Shown here piece by piece: positions 17,944 to 27,012 of a stretch of DNA of 64,000 nt. The stretch covers positions 434,001-498,000 of the forward strand of contig CAMHMH010000001.1 in NCBI GenBank assembly GCA_946186205.1, in the 5' to 3' direction. Positions within the stretch are counted from its first letter, which is position 1, and each line of letters starts with the position of its first letter. This DNA is from an uncultured Fretibacterium sp. Lineage in GTDB: Bacteria > Synergistota > Synergistia > Synergistales > Aminobacteriaceae. The position numbers were made by a program, and so were the translations under genes. A model generated the notes under the pieces. It saw only the letters and a list, made by a program, of their open reading frames with translations, was not told the origin of the DNA and did not search any database.

Positions 17944-18894
17944 TTGAAAATCTCAAAAATTTTTGCGCGTTTGATTTTCACAGTTTTGATTTTGAGTCCG
18001 TCATCTTGTTTTTGTGAATGGAAAATTGAGAGTGCAGACTTGCGCCGTGCCATTCAGAACAACACCAAGCCCCCCGAAAAGTTAATGCCGTCTCACGAGC
18101 TGCCCCCGCGAACCAATGACGATGGAGTCATACGCCGCGTGAAACTTCCTGAGGGCGTTAAGGCTGTAGCGGTTACGTTTGACATGTGCGAGCTTGACAC
18201 GACAACAACAGGGTGCGACATGGCCGTAATGAATCTCCTGCGTGAACGTGGAATACCTGCGACTCTCTTCATGGGCGGAAAATGGATGAGGACTCATTCG
18301 CGCCGGGTGAAAGAGATCATGACTGAGGGCGGATTGTTCGAGATCGGTAATCACAACTGGAGTCACGGCAACTGCGCTTTATTGTCGGAGGAAGGACTCA
18401 AGGCTCAAATCTTATGGACTCAAGCTGAGTATGAATTATTGCGTGAAGAGTCCGGCGTTGATGACATACCTGAAGTGCCGACTCTATTCAGGCTTCCTTA
18501 CGGGAGGAACAATGACCGGGCGTTGAGAGTGATTGCGGGATTGGGACTGCGTGTGATTCAGTGGGACGTGGCAGCGGAGGCCGGCGACAATTCGGACATC
18601 AAGAGGGCGAAACGTAACGCGAAAAAAGTTGCGGCCATGACAAAGCCGGGAAGCATATTGCTGTTTCACGCTAACTTAGTGCCTAAAGGAACGGTGAATC
18701 TATTGCGTGAGGTCGTGAATATTCTTGACGGTGAAGGCTACGAGTTCGTGAAGGTGAGCGAGCTATTGACGATGGGAGAAGCTGAGACTGTGAGAGACGG
18801 ATATTTTTCGAGGCCGGGGGATAATCACGCGCTTGATAAAAAGTTTGGGACTGACGGCACCGGGAGGAAGGCTCGTTTTACTGGCAAGCCGTGA
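17944..18894 (+). CDS. Secreted polysaccharide deacetylase (NodB-type)
   Basis: 316 residues with an N-terminal signal peptide (hydrophobic residues ~7-22, cleavage near CFC). NodB motifs: TFDMCELD (motif 1, first Asp), GNHNWSHGN (metal His pair), LFRLPYGRNN and a late FHANLV segment. Carbohydrate esterase family 4 enzymes remove acetyl groups from peptidoglycan or other glycans. The second Asp of motif 1 is Met here, so activity may deviate. TTG start with SD AGGAGG 7-10 bases upstream. Divergent from the Mrr-like gene. Confidence 0.85.
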   Translation: MKISKIFARLIFTVLILSPSSCFCEWKIESADLRRAIQNNTKPPEKLMPSHELPPRTNDDGVIRRVKLPEGVKAVAVTFDMCELDTTTTGCDMAVMNLLRERGIPATLFMGGKWMRTHSRRVKEIMTEGGLFEIGNHNWSHGNCALLSEEGLKAQILWTQAEYELLREESGVDDIPEVPTLFRLPYGRNNDRALRVIAGLGLRVIQWDVAAEAGDNSDIKRAKRNAKKVAAMTKPGSILLFHANLVPKGTVNLLREVVNILDGEGYEFVKVSELLTMGEAETVRDGYFSRPGDNHALDKKFGTDGTGRKARFTGKP

Positions 18895-19066
18895 GAATCT
18901 GAAGCATGAAATCTGACATCCTTTCTGAAAATCATAGCTTGTTAAACGCCGTGTTAGAATGTAAAATTTTTTTCAATATCTGCCCAATTACGAGATTGAA
19001 AACAGCACCCCTTCTTTTTTTGGGAATATAAATTCATTGATTGACATCACAGAAAGGATAAAAGAC

Positions 19067-20596
19067 ATGCAATACGTGTTGGCATTATTCACATTCATTG
19101 CCGGCTCTGGTTTGGCCTATGCAGTGTTAAGGGCGTGGGACAATTCGAGAGTGAACGGCGTAAAGAATCAAATCTCAAACATGCTCAAAGAAGCGGAAGA
19201 AACATCAGAGCGAATCAAACAGTCAAAAATTAACGAGACCCGCGAGGAAGTGAATCGACTCCGGCAGGAAGCGCAGAGGGACATCAAAGAACGCCGTCTC
19301 GAAATTCAGCGCACCGAACGAAAGTTAGAGCAGAAAGAAGACAACCTCGACAAGAAAATAGACCGTGTATCACGAAAAGAAGATGAGCTTAAAGCTAGGC
19401 ATGAAGATTTAGAGCAGCGGAGAGCAGACCTTGAAGCAACGATTCAGCAGCAAGAGACAAAGTTACAGGAAATCGCCGCAATGACTCGCGAGCAGGCTCA
19501 GGAGATTCTCTTAGCACGAACGGAAGCTGACGCAAAGCACCTCTTAGGACTCAGGCTGAAGGAAATAGAAGAGCAGTTCCAGCGGGAAGCCGACCGGAAA
19601 TCACGGGACATAATGATAGGAGCAATGCAAAGATGCGCCGCCGAAAGTGCCGGAGAGTCAAGCATAAGCGTTGTGCCGTTGCCGTCAGAAGAAATGAAGG
19701 GACGCATAATAGGCCGTGAAGGCAGAAACATACGCACGTTCGAGAGCCTCACAGGAGTAGACTTAATCATAGACGACACACCCGAAGCAGTAACACTTTC
19801 CAGCTTTGACCCGATACGAAGAGAAATAGCCCGGCGAGCTATGGAGCGTTTAGTTGTTGACGGACGCATTCACCCCGCACGTATCGAGGAGCTAATCGAG
19901 AAGGCAGCGCGTGATATTGACGAGGAAATGATAACAGAGGGTGAGAATGTCATTCTTGAGCTCGGAATAAAGAACATGAACAACGAGCTTGTACGCACGA
20001 TAGGCCAGCTAAAATTCAGGTTCAGTTACGGGCAGAATGTTTTGGCTCACAGCATGGAAGTGGCGCAGATCGCGGGAATAATAGCGGCTGAACTTGGAGT
20101 CGATGAGGAAATAGCACGGCGCGGAGGATTGCTTCACGACATAGGCAAGGCGATTGACCGTCAGACTGAAGGCCCTCACGCTGAAATCGGCGCGGACTTA
20201 GCACGGAGACTCGGCGAGCGACCCGAAATTGTGAGCTGCATTGCGAGTCATCATGACAATCTTGAAGTTGACTCAGTGTATGAAGTGATTGTGTCTGTTG
20301 CTGATGCTATAAGCGCGTCGAGGCCGGGCGCGAGGCGTGAGAGTCTTGACGCATACATAAAGAGGCTTGAGAAACTTGAAGAAATTGCGCAGGGCTTTCA
20401 GGGAGTAACTAAGGCTTATGCTATGCAGGCGGGGCGGGAGGTTCGAGTCGTCCTCAACTCGGATCAGACTGATGACGGAACTGTCCACAAACTTGCTTTC
20501 GACATAGCGCGGAGAATAGAAGCTGAATTGAAATATCCCGGGCAGATAAGAGTCAGCGTATCACGTGAGACAAAAGCGTCGGAGTTTGCGAAATGA
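19067..20596 (+). CDS. rny: Ribonuclease Y
   Basis: Membrane-anchored endoribonuclease initiating mRNA decay. N-terminal TM helix (LALFTFIAGSGLAYAVL), long Glu/Arg coiled coil to ~residue 200, KH domain with GRIIGREGRNIRTFE, HD domain with GGLLHDIGKAID and SCIASHHDN. About 509 residues from ATG 19067 (SD AAAGGAT); an upstream in-frame start at 19037 has no SD. The stop overlaps ymdB (ATGA). Confidence 0.96.
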   Translation: MQYVLALFTFIAGSGLAYAVLRAWDNSRVNGVKNQISNMLKEAEETSERIKQSKINETREEVNRLRQEAQRDIKERRLEIQRTERKLEQKEDNLDKKIDRVSRKEDELKARHEDLEQRRADLEATIQQQETKLQEIAAMTREQAQEILLARTEADAKHLLGLRLKEIEEQFQREADRKSRDIMIGAMQRCAAESAGESSISVVPLPSEEMKGRIIGREGRNIRTFESLTGVDLIIDDTPEAVTLSSFDPIRREIARRAMERLVVDGRIHPARIEELIEKAARDIDEEMITEGENVILELGIKNMNNELVRTIGQLKFRFSYGQNVLAHSMEVAQIAGIIAAELGVDEEIARRGGLLHDIGKAIDRQTEGPHAEIGADLARRLGERPEIVSCIASHHDNLEVDSVYEVIVSVADAISASRPGARRESLDAYIKRLEKLEEIAQGFQGVTKAYAMQAGREVRVVLNSDQTDDGTVHKLAFDIARRIEAELKYPGQIRVSVSRETKASEFAK

Positions 20597-21393
20597 GGAT
20601 ATTATTTTCCGGCGATGTTGCGTGGAGGATAGGCCGTGAGACTCTCGCGTATTCTCTTCCTGTTTTGAGGCGCGATTACGGCCCGTTTGATTTCGTCATC
20701 ATAAACTGCGAGAACGCCGCGCACGGCAAAGGTATAACCGACAGAATTTTTGACAGCTTCATAGATTTGGGAGTCGACGCAATGACATCGGGCAATCATA
20801 TCTGGGACAAGCCGACAGCATTCACTCTTCTTGATGAGGACATGAGGATATTCCGCCCTGCTAATTATTCGCGGACATGTCCGGGCCGGGGTCATGGAGT
20901 GATTGAACGAAAGGGGAAGAAGCTCGGCATTCTGAATCTTGAAGGACAAGTATTTATGCCGCCGATAGACTCACCGTTCTTTTGCGCTGATGAACTCATT
21001 GATGAGATGAAGACTCAATACGGAGAAACGCTGCCGGTGTTCGTGGACTTTCACGCTGAGGCAACGAGCGAGAAGCAGGCGATGGCGTATTATCTTGACG
21101 GGCGGGTCTCTGCGGTTGTCGGGACTCATACGCATGTACAGACGGCGGATGAAAGAATCATGCCGAAAGGTACGGCGTATATTTCTGACGCTGGTATGAC
21201 TGGCGGCCATGACGGTATATTGGGAGTGAGCTATGACTCAGTGATGCCGAAATTCATCGAGGGACTCCCCTGCAAGTTTGAAGGGAGCGAATCGGGCGCG
21301 GCGTTTAACGGGGTAATAGTTGAGATTGACGACAGCACCGGGCTTTCTGAGGGTATCAGGAGAGTACAGCTTCCGGTGAATGAATTGACGTAG
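20593..21393 (+). CDS. YmdB family metallophosphoesterase (TIGR00282)
   Basis: 266 residues. Metal-binding signature: FSGDVAWRIGR, CENAAHGKG, TSGNHIWDK, DFHAEATSEKQA, VGTHTHVQTADE. Relatives are 2',3'-cyclic nucleotide phosphodiesterases that act with RNase Y in Bacillus. The 4-base overlap with rny supports a shared role in RNA turnover or signalling. Confidence 0.93.
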   Translation: MRILFSGDVAWRIGRETLAYSLPVLRRDYGPFDFVIINCENAAHGKGITDRIFDSFIDLGVDAMTSGNHIWDKPTAFTLLDEDMRIFRPANYSRTCPGRGHGVIERKGKKLGILNLEGQVFMPPIDSPFFCADELIDEMKTQYGETLPVFVDFHAEATSEKQAMAYYLDGRVSAVVGTHTHVQTADERIMPKGTAYISDAGMTGGHDGILGVSYDSVMPKFIEGLPCKFEGSESGAAFNGVIVEIDDSTGLSEGIRRVQLPVNELT

Positions 21394-21426
21394 GACAGCA
21401 ACAGGGGTGCAGATGGCAGAATAGAG

Positions 21427-21457
21427 TCCTTCCTCGTGAGTGAGGGAGGATTTTTTT
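21427..21457 (+). terminator. Terminator of rny-ymdB
   Basis: TCCTTCCTC, loop GTGAGT, GAGGGAGGA then seven T; it reaches the stop codon of the convergent DpnII-like gene. Confidence 0.88.
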
Positions 21458-21929
21458 ACGCGCTGAAAATCTGAGATAAGACTCCGTTCTCCATGTCCTT
21501 AATGTTGAAGAGGGTATCAAGCACTGAGAATGTTTCATGAAGGCTGTTCTTTGCGTATCGCCAGCCTTTACCGTCAGTAATCCATATGAACGTTAAGCCG
21601 GGAATATTGCGGGCTTCTTCTGCTATGAGTCGGTAGTTACTTGCGATTGTGTTGAGCTTTGAGCCTTTGTCCGTGTAGAAATTTGTCTCGATTGTGTAGA
21701 CATGGCCGGGAGTTTTTACGGCAAAATTCCAGCGTTTATTGGGTTCAAATGATTCGGGTAATGTGATTCCGAATTGCTTTGAGAGTTCTTGTGTTTCGAT
21801 TTCGCTTGAATATGTTGCGCCGGATTTTTTGATGAAGGCTTCTACGAGATGTTCCATTTGATGCCCGCCTCTGTCTTTTCGTCCGTGTGAATCGAGGCCA
21901 GTTTTAACTCCGACAACATAATCATTCAT
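21456..21929 (-). CDS. DpnII/MboI-type restriction endonuclease, C-terminal half only
   Basis: 157 residues matching the C-terminal half of DpnII (GVKTGLDSHGRKDRGGHQME; YTIETNFYTDKGSKLN; LTFIWITDGKGWRYAKN). The ~128-residue N-terminal part of the ~288-residue family is absent. The catalytic-region Asp (KRFDF in DpnII as I recall it) reads KRWNF, i.e. Asn. Its ATG overlaps the dpnD stop by 8 bases, so it could still be translated by coupling. DpnII normally cuts unmethylated GATC; here it follows a DpnI-type gene that cuts methylated GATC. Probably an inactive remnant or a repurposed domain. Confidence 0.8.
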   Translation of the reverse strand: MNDYVVGVKTGLDSHGRKDRGGHQMEHLVEAFIKKSGATYSSEIETQELSKQFGITLPESFEPNKRWNFAVKTPGHVYTIETNFYTDKGSKLNTIASNYRLIAEEARNIPGLTFIWITDGKGWRYAKNSLHETFSVLDTLFNIKDMENGVLSQIFSA

Positions 21930-22167
21930 CGCTGTCGTCTATGTCTTCCCTGTCAAAATAATATTCGATTACGCTCCCGCTGGATTGAATTTTAAGCCCG
22001 TCCTCCGCAAAACCTAACTCAACATCTAATAAGTTCTCCGAATAGAGAGTACATTCTCCATTTTTCCGCATATCTTCCACTTTCCACAATGCTTTTTGTT
22101 TGTCTTCCGCCTCAACTGCAACAACTTTCGTCAATATTTCTGTTATCAAGACGTTAAACTTTGGCAT
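21922..22167 (-). CDS. dpnD: DpnD/PcfM-like small protein
   Basis: 81 residues from ATG 22167 (MPKFNVLITEILTKVVAVEA), with SD GGAGGGG inside the end of dpnC. It resembles the DpnD/PcfM family (short beta-rich protein with ALWKVED and YYFDREDID segments) that accompanies DpnI in the pneumococcal dpnC-dpnD cassette; its role is not established. An upstream in-frame ATG at 22215 would overlap dpnC and is rejected. Acidic C-terminus. Confidence 0.8.
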   Translation of the reverse strand: MPKFNVLITEILTKVVAVEAEDKQKALWKVEDMRKNGECTLYSENLLDVELGFAEDGLKIQSSGSVIEYYFDREDIDDSDE

Positions 22168-22168
22168 T

Positions 22169-22939
22169 TTATCCCCTCCGAATTTTTTTGTACCTTCCAT
22201 TGCCGAGAAACTCAATAAATCCTTTGTCCCGGAGATACTGCAACTGCTGCCGGATCTTTGCGCGTATATTGTGATTGTCAGGGTGCTTTTCTCTCAGCTC
22301 CTCCATGAACTCGCAAACATCATCAAGCGAAAAAACATCATGAGTGATCTTATCAGTACATTTCAAAATGTCCATAAGCCAGCCCCGCAAATTAATATCT
22401 CCGACTTTCAGCTTCACGGCCTCCGCGTAATTCCTCAGCACTGAGTCTTTGTCGCGTTCCCTGTGAGACTCGATGACCGGGATTTTTCCGATGATGGGGA
22501 TCTCGCTGTACATTATCAACGAACCTACATACCCTGCGCGCCTTGCTGTTTGTGCTAACGGCGGGCGTATCTTCAAAGTGTCGGGCGTGAAAAAATATTT
22601 TGGGACTACGGTCAAATCTTCAACAGAATTTTCATGATACCTCATCACAAACAAGTTAGGGTTCGTGCTGCTCGTTATCCGTGAAAGTGCCGCGTAATAT
22701 GCTCCGTCAAGAAGAGTCTTCTCGATTGAGTCGCGCTTGCTTTTGAGTTCGTATATTTCTCCGCAAGACTCGCATTTGAAGTCAGCAACTCTTGAATTAT
22801 TCGGAAGGTGTAAAAGTGAAGCATTACCGCATGAAGGGCAATACATTTCCTGCGTCATCCATAGCTCACTGACGACTCGTATTATCTGTGAGGGACTCCT
22901 GTAGCGTGATGATGTTAATTCCGGCAATGTGAGATTCAT
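22169..22939 (-). CDS. dpnC: DpnI-type methyl-directed restriction endonuclease
   Basis: 256 residues, the size of DpnI (254). Two zinc-binding CxxC pairs (YCPSCGN, FKCESCGE), the PD-(D/E)XK core VADF...YELKSK, LAQTARRAGYVGS, and a C-terminal winged helix with IRQQLQYLRDKGFIEFLG. DpnI cuts GATC only when adenine is methylated, thus destroying Dam-methylated invading DNA; the host must have unmethylated GATC. ATG 22939 has SD AAAGGA; an upstream ATG at 22981 lacks one. First gene of dpnC-dpnD-DpnII fragment. Confidence 0.93.
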   Translation of the reverse strand: MNLTLPELTSSRYRSPSQIIRVVSELWMTQEMYCPSCGNASLLHLPNNSRVADFKCESCGEIYELKSKRDSIEKTLLDGAYYAALSRITSSTNPNLFVMRYHENSVEDLTVVPKYFFTPDTLKIRPPLAQTARRAGYVGSLIMYSEIPIIGKIPVIESHRERDKDSVLRNYAEAVKLKVGDINLRGWLMDILKCTDKITHDVFSLDDVCEFMEELREKHPDNHNIRAKIRQQLQYLRDKGFIEFLGNGRYKKIRRG

Positions 22940-22981
22940 TTTGTTTTGTCCTTTTGCTGTTGTGTGCAGTGATATTATCAA

Positions 22982-23221
22982 AAGAAGTAACTCCTATAGG
23001 CTTTAGTTCGATAATAGTATAATCTATTTGCGGTTAGTCGTTCCGCTTTAACAAAAATGTAGCAACACCATCAATTTGAAGTACGGGGTAACACTTGCCT
23101 CTCGCCGCAGCGTAGCACTTAGAGATTATTATCTCCGGACTGAGTGAACTATGACGGGTTCTATGAGAAAAGGTGCAAGAAGTAAATCAAAGTAATGTTG
23201 TGTCTCTTTGGAGGCTATACA
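22982..23221. other. Gene-free stretch between dpnC and the IS605-type end
   Basis: No open reading frame with an SD was found. A TATAAT lies at 23019-23024 on the plus strand without a convincing -35. If the adjoining element was an IS605-type insertion, the 3' part of its tnpB would be expected here, but no TnpB motifs (CPxCG, HDRDxNAA) can be read in any frame. Confidence 0.4.
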
Positions 23222-23311
23222 GTAGGGGCGGACTGGCCACGCCCTTAAGAATAAGGGCTTAACGTCAAACTTCTTAAGAATCTCCTGCCTTTAAGCATGG
23301 AGAGGCTCAGA
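23222..23311 (+). mobile_element. IS200/IS605-type right end or omega-RNA-like fossil
   Basis: Two adjacent hairpins, GGGCG...CGCCC and GCCCTTA...TAAGGGC, are followed by an imperfect palindrome CTCCTGC-CTTTAA-GCATGGAG (23283-23301) and GAGGCTCAG. This matches the general form of IS605/TnpB right ends, whose transcript becomes the omega RNA with the guide taken from sequence just 3'. No transposase or TnpB gene is present in the window. Confidence 0.4.
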
Positions 23312-23351
23312 ATCAATCATTCCACAACACTAAGGAGGATTCATTATCAGT

Positions 23352-23894
23352 ATGTACAAATTAATCTGCAAGATTCTTGCGCTCGCTTTCGTATGCTCAC
23401 CGGCATTTGCTGACGAAGCCGCCGCCGCAAAACGTCCGCTCGCAAAATTCCAGACCTCAATGGGAGATTTCACCATCGAATTATATTCAGACCTCGCGCC
23501 CAACACCGTAACAAACTTCATCACGCTCGCAAAAAAGAATTTCTATGACGGCGTAATCTTTCACAGAGTCATCGACAACTTCATGATTCAGGGAGGCGAT
23601 CCGACCGGGACAGGCAGAGGCGGACCGGGCTATGCGATTCCCGACGAGTTCGGGCAGGGACTCAAGCATGACGCACCCGGCATTCTCTCAATGGCTAACG
23701 CTGGCCCTAACACAGGAGGCTCGCAATTCTTTATCACACTCGTTCCGACTCCGTGGCTCGATGGCCATCACGCAATTTTCGGACATGTCATCAAGGGCAT
23801 GAATGTTGTTGAGAAAATCGGCCATGTGAAAACTGACAGACAGGACAGGCCTGTGGAAGAAGTAACAATCAAAACGATAACGATTGAGGAGTAA
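23352..23894 (+). CDS. Exported cyclophilin-type peptidyl-prolyl isomerase
   Basis: 180 residues: signal peptide (residues 1-20, ending SPAFA-DEA) then a complete small cyclophilin domain with [44 protein letters not shown]. Catalyses cis-trans isomerisation of prolyl bonds during folding outside the cytoplasm. SD AAGGAGG is 14 bases before ATG 23352, somewhat far. Followed 3 bases later by the dehydrogenase gene. Confidence 0.93.
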   Translation: MYKLICKILALAFVCSPAFADEAAAAKRPLAKFQTSMGDFTIELYSDLAPNTVTNFITLAKKNFYDGVIFHRVIDNFMIQGGDPTGTGRGGPGYAIPDEFGQGLKHDAPGILSMANAGPNTGGSQFFITLVPTPWLDGHHAIFGHVIKGMNVVEKIGHVKTDRQDRPVEEVTIKTITIEE

Positions 23895-23897
23895 ACC

Positions 23898-24860
23898 ATG
23901 AACAAGAAAGTATACGTAACACGAGTCATGCACACTTCCGTAATGAAGGCTCTCGGAAATATTTGCGAGTATGACGTGAACAACGAGGAACGCCCCGCGA
24001 CACATGAAGAGCTTCTGAACGCCGTCAAAAATTACGCGGCTGTTATCACAATGCTGAACGATCCCATAAACGCCGAATTGATTTCGCAGGCCGGGCCGGA
24101 TCTCAAGCTCATTGCGAATTACGGAGTCGGCTTCAACAACATAGACGTTAAAGCGGCAAACGAGAAAGGCATCTACGTAACAAACACTCCTGACGTGCTC
24201 ACAGATGCGACGGCTGATCTTGCGTTCACGTTGTTGTTCGCGGCAGCACGTAGAGTCATCGAGGGAGATTACATTGTCCGCAATGAGTCATTCGCATGGG
24301 CACCGAAATATATGCTCGGATATGACATCACCGGGCGCACTGTCGGCATAATCGGAGCAGGGCGAATCGGAGCTAATTTCGGAATCAAAGCCGCAAGAGG
24401 ATTCAACATGAAGGTGTTGTACTACAGCAGGAGGGCATCACTTCACCTTGAGTCAGTAGGAGCTGCGAGAGTCGGACTTGAGGAATTATTAGAGCGTTCC
24501 GATTTCGTGAGCATTCATTTGCCGCTTACTGACTCGACCCGGCACATGATAGGCGCAAAGGAACTCGCAAAGATGAAGCCTGACGGAATACTCATAAACA
24601 CATCGCGAGGGCCTGTAGTCGATGAGAAAGCATTAGCGGACGCACTGACACGGCATGTTATAGCAGGTGCCGGGCTTGACGTTTACGAGAATGAACCCGA
24701 CGTAGAACCCGCGCTGAAGACTCTCAAGAATGTAGTGTTGCTTCCTCATGTAGGGACAGCGACATTTGGGACGCGCAAAGAGATGGGCTTCATGGTGATA
24801 CGAAACATTGAGGCCGTATTTGCCGGAAAAGAACCTCCGCAGATGGTGAAAGTTTCATGA
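23898..24860 (+). CDS. D-2-hydroxyacid dehydrogenase (glyoxylate/hydroxypyruvate reductase-like)
   Basis: 320 residues. NAD(P)-binding GIIGAGRIGANFG, catalytic Arg in NTSRGPVVDE, Glu in DVYENEPDV and His in LLPHVGTAT, the standard triad of this family. YGVGFNNIDV and TDATADLAFTLL match the substrate domain. The exact 2-oxoacid cannot be told. Stop overlaps the start of nnrD by 4 bases. Confidence 0.9.
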   Translation: MNKKVYVTRVMHTSVMKALGNICEYDVNNEERPATHEELLNAVKNYAAVITMLNDPINAELISQAGPDLKLIANYGVGFNNIDVKAANEKGIYVTNTPDVLTDATADLAFTLLFAAARRVIEGDYIVRNESFAWAPKYMLGYDITGRTVGIIGAGRIGANFGIKAARGFNMKVLYYSRRASLHLESVGAARVGLEELLERSDFVSIHLPLTDSTRHMIGAKELAKMKPDGILINTSRGPVVDEKALADALTRHVIAGAGLDVYENEPDVEPALKTLKNVVLLPHVGTATFGTRKEMGFMVIRNIEAVFAGKEPPQMVKVS

Positions 24861-25693
24861 AGGCTGAGGAACTGAGGAAATTATTGCTTCCCCGCCCTGA
24901 AGACATGCACAAGGGATTCCGGGGAAGGCTGCTTATTGCGGGAGGCTCATTGCGTTATCCGGGCGCACCTGCTTTAAGCGCGCTGGGTGCATTGAGGAGC
25001 GGCGCGGGAGTCGTAACGCTGTTGTCATTGCAGAGTGTTTGCGCTGTATGTGCCTCAAGACTGCCTGAAGTGATTTACTGCTTTGATGATGACGCATTCA
25101 GATGGAAGGACGTAGCATTAGCGCAGAAAAACATTGACGCTCTTGTGATTGGGCCGGGACTTGACCGCAGTGTTGCCGCTGAGATTTTCACGTCCCGGAT
25201 GTGGCGCGAATGGCCAGCAAAGATTCTTGTTGACGGTGACGGACTCAACGCTCTTGCATCGTCAAAAGATGACCTGAAGCCCCGAAAAGATTCAGTGTTG
25301 ACTCCTCACGAGGGTGAAGCAGGAAGACTCTTAGGGATTACCCCGGCGCAAGTCAAATCAGACAGACCCGGCGCAGTTCGTGAATTGTCAGAGAGATGGG
25401 GCTGTGTCGTCTTGAAGGGTCATCATACACTCGTAGCTTGCGGGGAAAAATTCGCGGAGATTCCTTACGGAGGGCCGGAATTATCGGTGCCGGGTTCGGG
25501 CGATGTTCTGTCGGGCTGTATAGGTGCGTTCCTTGCGGGAGGGCTTGACGCTTTCGACGCTGCCGTACTCGGTGCGTCTGTTCACGGACTCGCAGGGGAG
25601 CTTCTATCGCGTGAAGGTGTTGACGGTGTATTAGCATCAGAGATCGCGAACACATTGCGCAGAGTCATTCACGGACTGAGAGCGGGGAAATGA
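24857..25693 (+). CDS. nnrD: ADP-dependent NAD(P)H-hydrate dehydratase
   Basis: 278 residues, the YjeF C-terminal (ribokinase-like) domain alone: KGFRGRLLIAGGS, GAGVVTLL, VIGPGLDRS, LVDGDGLNAL, LTPHEGEAGRLLG and VPGSGDVLSGCIGAFLAGG. Repairs hydrated NAD(P)H using ADP. The GTGDxL motif reads GSGDVL, a mild change. The epimerase partner (NnrE) is not fused and not in the window. ATGA overlaps on both sides indicate an operon. Confidence 0.92.
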   Translation: MKAEELRKLLLPRPEDMHKGFRGRLLIAGGSLRYPGAPALSALGALRSGAGVVTLLSLQSVCAVCASRLPEVIYCFDDDAFRWKDVALAQKNIDALVIGPGLDRSVAAEIFTSRMWREWPAKILVDGDGLNALASSKDDLKPRKDSVLTPHEGEAGRLLGITPAQVKSDRPGAVRELSERWGCVVLKGHHTLVACGEKFAEIPYGGPELSVPGSGDVLSGCIGAFLAGGLDAFDAAVLGASVHGLAGELLSREGVDGVLASEIANTLRRVIHGLRAGK

Positions 25694-25950
25694 CATACAA
25701 ACGAAAGCGCGTTGACTGGGACGCAGAGATCCGGAAGACTGAGAATATACGCCGCAAAGGGTTATTCATGAGCGTGCTTAGTTTCGGAATGGCAATAGCA
25801 TTCATATTCGGGATAACTCGTTCAACGGGAGCAGACATTGAGATACCCCGCACGGTTTTGTTCGCCGTAATATTCTGCGTGTCGTGCGTAATCCTCAGAG
25901 TCATAATGAAGCACCGTGCCGAAAAACGTAGCCGCAAAAATGAGAACTGA
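25690..25950 (+). CDS. Small two-helix membrane protein of unknown function
   Basis: 86 residues. A basic N-terminus (YKRKRVDWDAEIRKTENIRRK) is followed by two hydrophobic helices (about 26-43 and 54-70) and a basic tail. No family recognised. It overlaps nnrD by 4 bases and tsaE by ~35 bases, so it is translated within the operon. Confidence 0.7.
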   Translation: MTYKRKRVDWDAEIRKTENIRRKGLFMSVLSFGMAIAFIFGITRSTGADIEIPRTVLFAVIFCVSCVILRVIMKHRAEKRSRKNEN

Positions 25951-26377
25951 GTCAGAAATTTTCACCTCACATTCAGAGGAAGAAACTAAAAATCTCGGCC
26001 ATGAATTTGCCGGGACTCTTTCGGGCGGGAATGTCATTCTCCTTTTCGGGGACTTGGGAGCGGGGAAGACAGTTTTTGTGCGTGGAGTCTGCGAGGCTCT
26101 CGGCATTTCGGGAGTGAGAAGTCCTTCTTTCACTCTGATTAACGAGTACGAATCGCCGTCAGGATTGCTCATCATTCATGCTGACTTGTACAGGCTTGAC
26201 CCTGACGGAGTAAGCGCGACGGGACTCGATGAATACGCCGGGGATGACTCAGCGGTTCTCTTTGTCGAATGGCCAGACCGATGGACGAATCCCCCGGCAG
26301 ATTCCGTGAGAATATATTTTGACTCTTCAAGCGAAAATGAACGCACAATCCGAATCGAAAGGGTGATCACTCTATGA
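25916..26377 (+). CDS. tsaE: tRNA t6A biosynthesis ATPase TsaE
   Basis: ATPase of the TsaBDE complex that forms threonylcarbamoyladenosine-37 in tRNA. Walker A FGDLGAGKTVFVRG, RSPSFTLINEY, ADLYRLD and VEWPDRW are characteristic. ~150 residues. The GTG at 25916 and the ATG at 25940 (MRTESEIF) are both possible; neither has a strong SD and the first lies inside the upstream gene. Overlaps tsaB by 4 bases. Confidence 0.93.
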   Translation: MPKNVAAKMRTESEIFTSHSEEETKNLGHEFAGTLSGGNVILLFGDLGAGKTVFVRGVCEALGISGVRSPSFTLINEYESPSGLLIIHADLYRLDPDGVSATGLDEYAGDDSAVLFVEWPDRWTNPPADSVRIYFDSSSENERTIRIERVITL

Positions 26378-26994
26378 ACATTCTTGCGGTTGAATGCTGC
26401 CTGAAACTTACGGGCGCGGCTGTAATGATTGACGGAAAAATTTGCGGCTGTGTTCAGGAAGATTTTGGACGCAGGCAGACTTCAGAGCTTCCGAAAATCT
26501 GCGGGACTCTCATGAATGACGCGGGACTCACATGGCCGGATCTCGACTACATAGCCATCACGAACGGGCCGGGATATTTCACGGGGATTCGGGTCGGTGC
26601 GGCTTATGCTGCGGGACTCGCTTATGCTTCAGGCGCAAAGGTCATCCCAGTCTCAACGCTTGAATTACTCCCTTATACATTCAGGAAGACTCAAACGTCA
26701 GCAAAGATTCTCACGGTGATTTACGCCGGGCACGGATTCGTTTATGCCTCGTGTGAAGGATTCTTGAATGCCGGGGAATATTCGCATGACTTGATTCGTT
26801 CATGGCTGTGTGAAAATCCTGACGCTGTAACAATCTCAGATGACCCGGAACGCACTGCCCTTGACGCTGAAATTTTCCGTGTGAAACCTGACGTAACAGA
26901 CCTGTGCGAGATAGCCAGCGACAATTTGAACATGGCCGTAGCTCCTGCAAGCCTCAAAATTTTTTATTACCGCGCCCCCCAAGGCGTTAATTAA
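26374..26994 (+). CDS. tsaB: tRNA t6A biosynthesis protein TsaB
   Basis: 206 residues, an actin-like (ASKHA) protein that scaffolds TsaD in t6A synthesis. NILAVECC opening, ITNGPGYFTGIRVG and AAYAAGLAYA are family hallmarks; the C-terminal half is variable, as usual. Coupled to tsaE by ATGA overlap. Confidence 0.9.
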   Translation: MNILAVECCLKLTGAAVMIDGKICGCVQEDFGRRQTSELPKICGTLMNDAGLTWPDLDYIAITNGPGYFTGIRVGAAYAAGLAYASGAKVIPVSTLELLPYTFRKTQTSAKILTVIYAGHGFVYASCEGFLNAGEYSHDLIRSWLCENPDAVTISDDPERTALDAEIFRVKPDVTDLCEIASDNLNMAVAPASLKIFYYRAPQGVN

Positions 26995-27012
26995 ACAGGA
27001 AGGTGATTATAG

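Noticed and set aside
21456-22939. Complete restriction-modification system with a methyltransferase
   Set aside because: No DNA methyltransferase gene is adjacent; DpnI-type enzymes do not need one, and the DpnII part is truncated.
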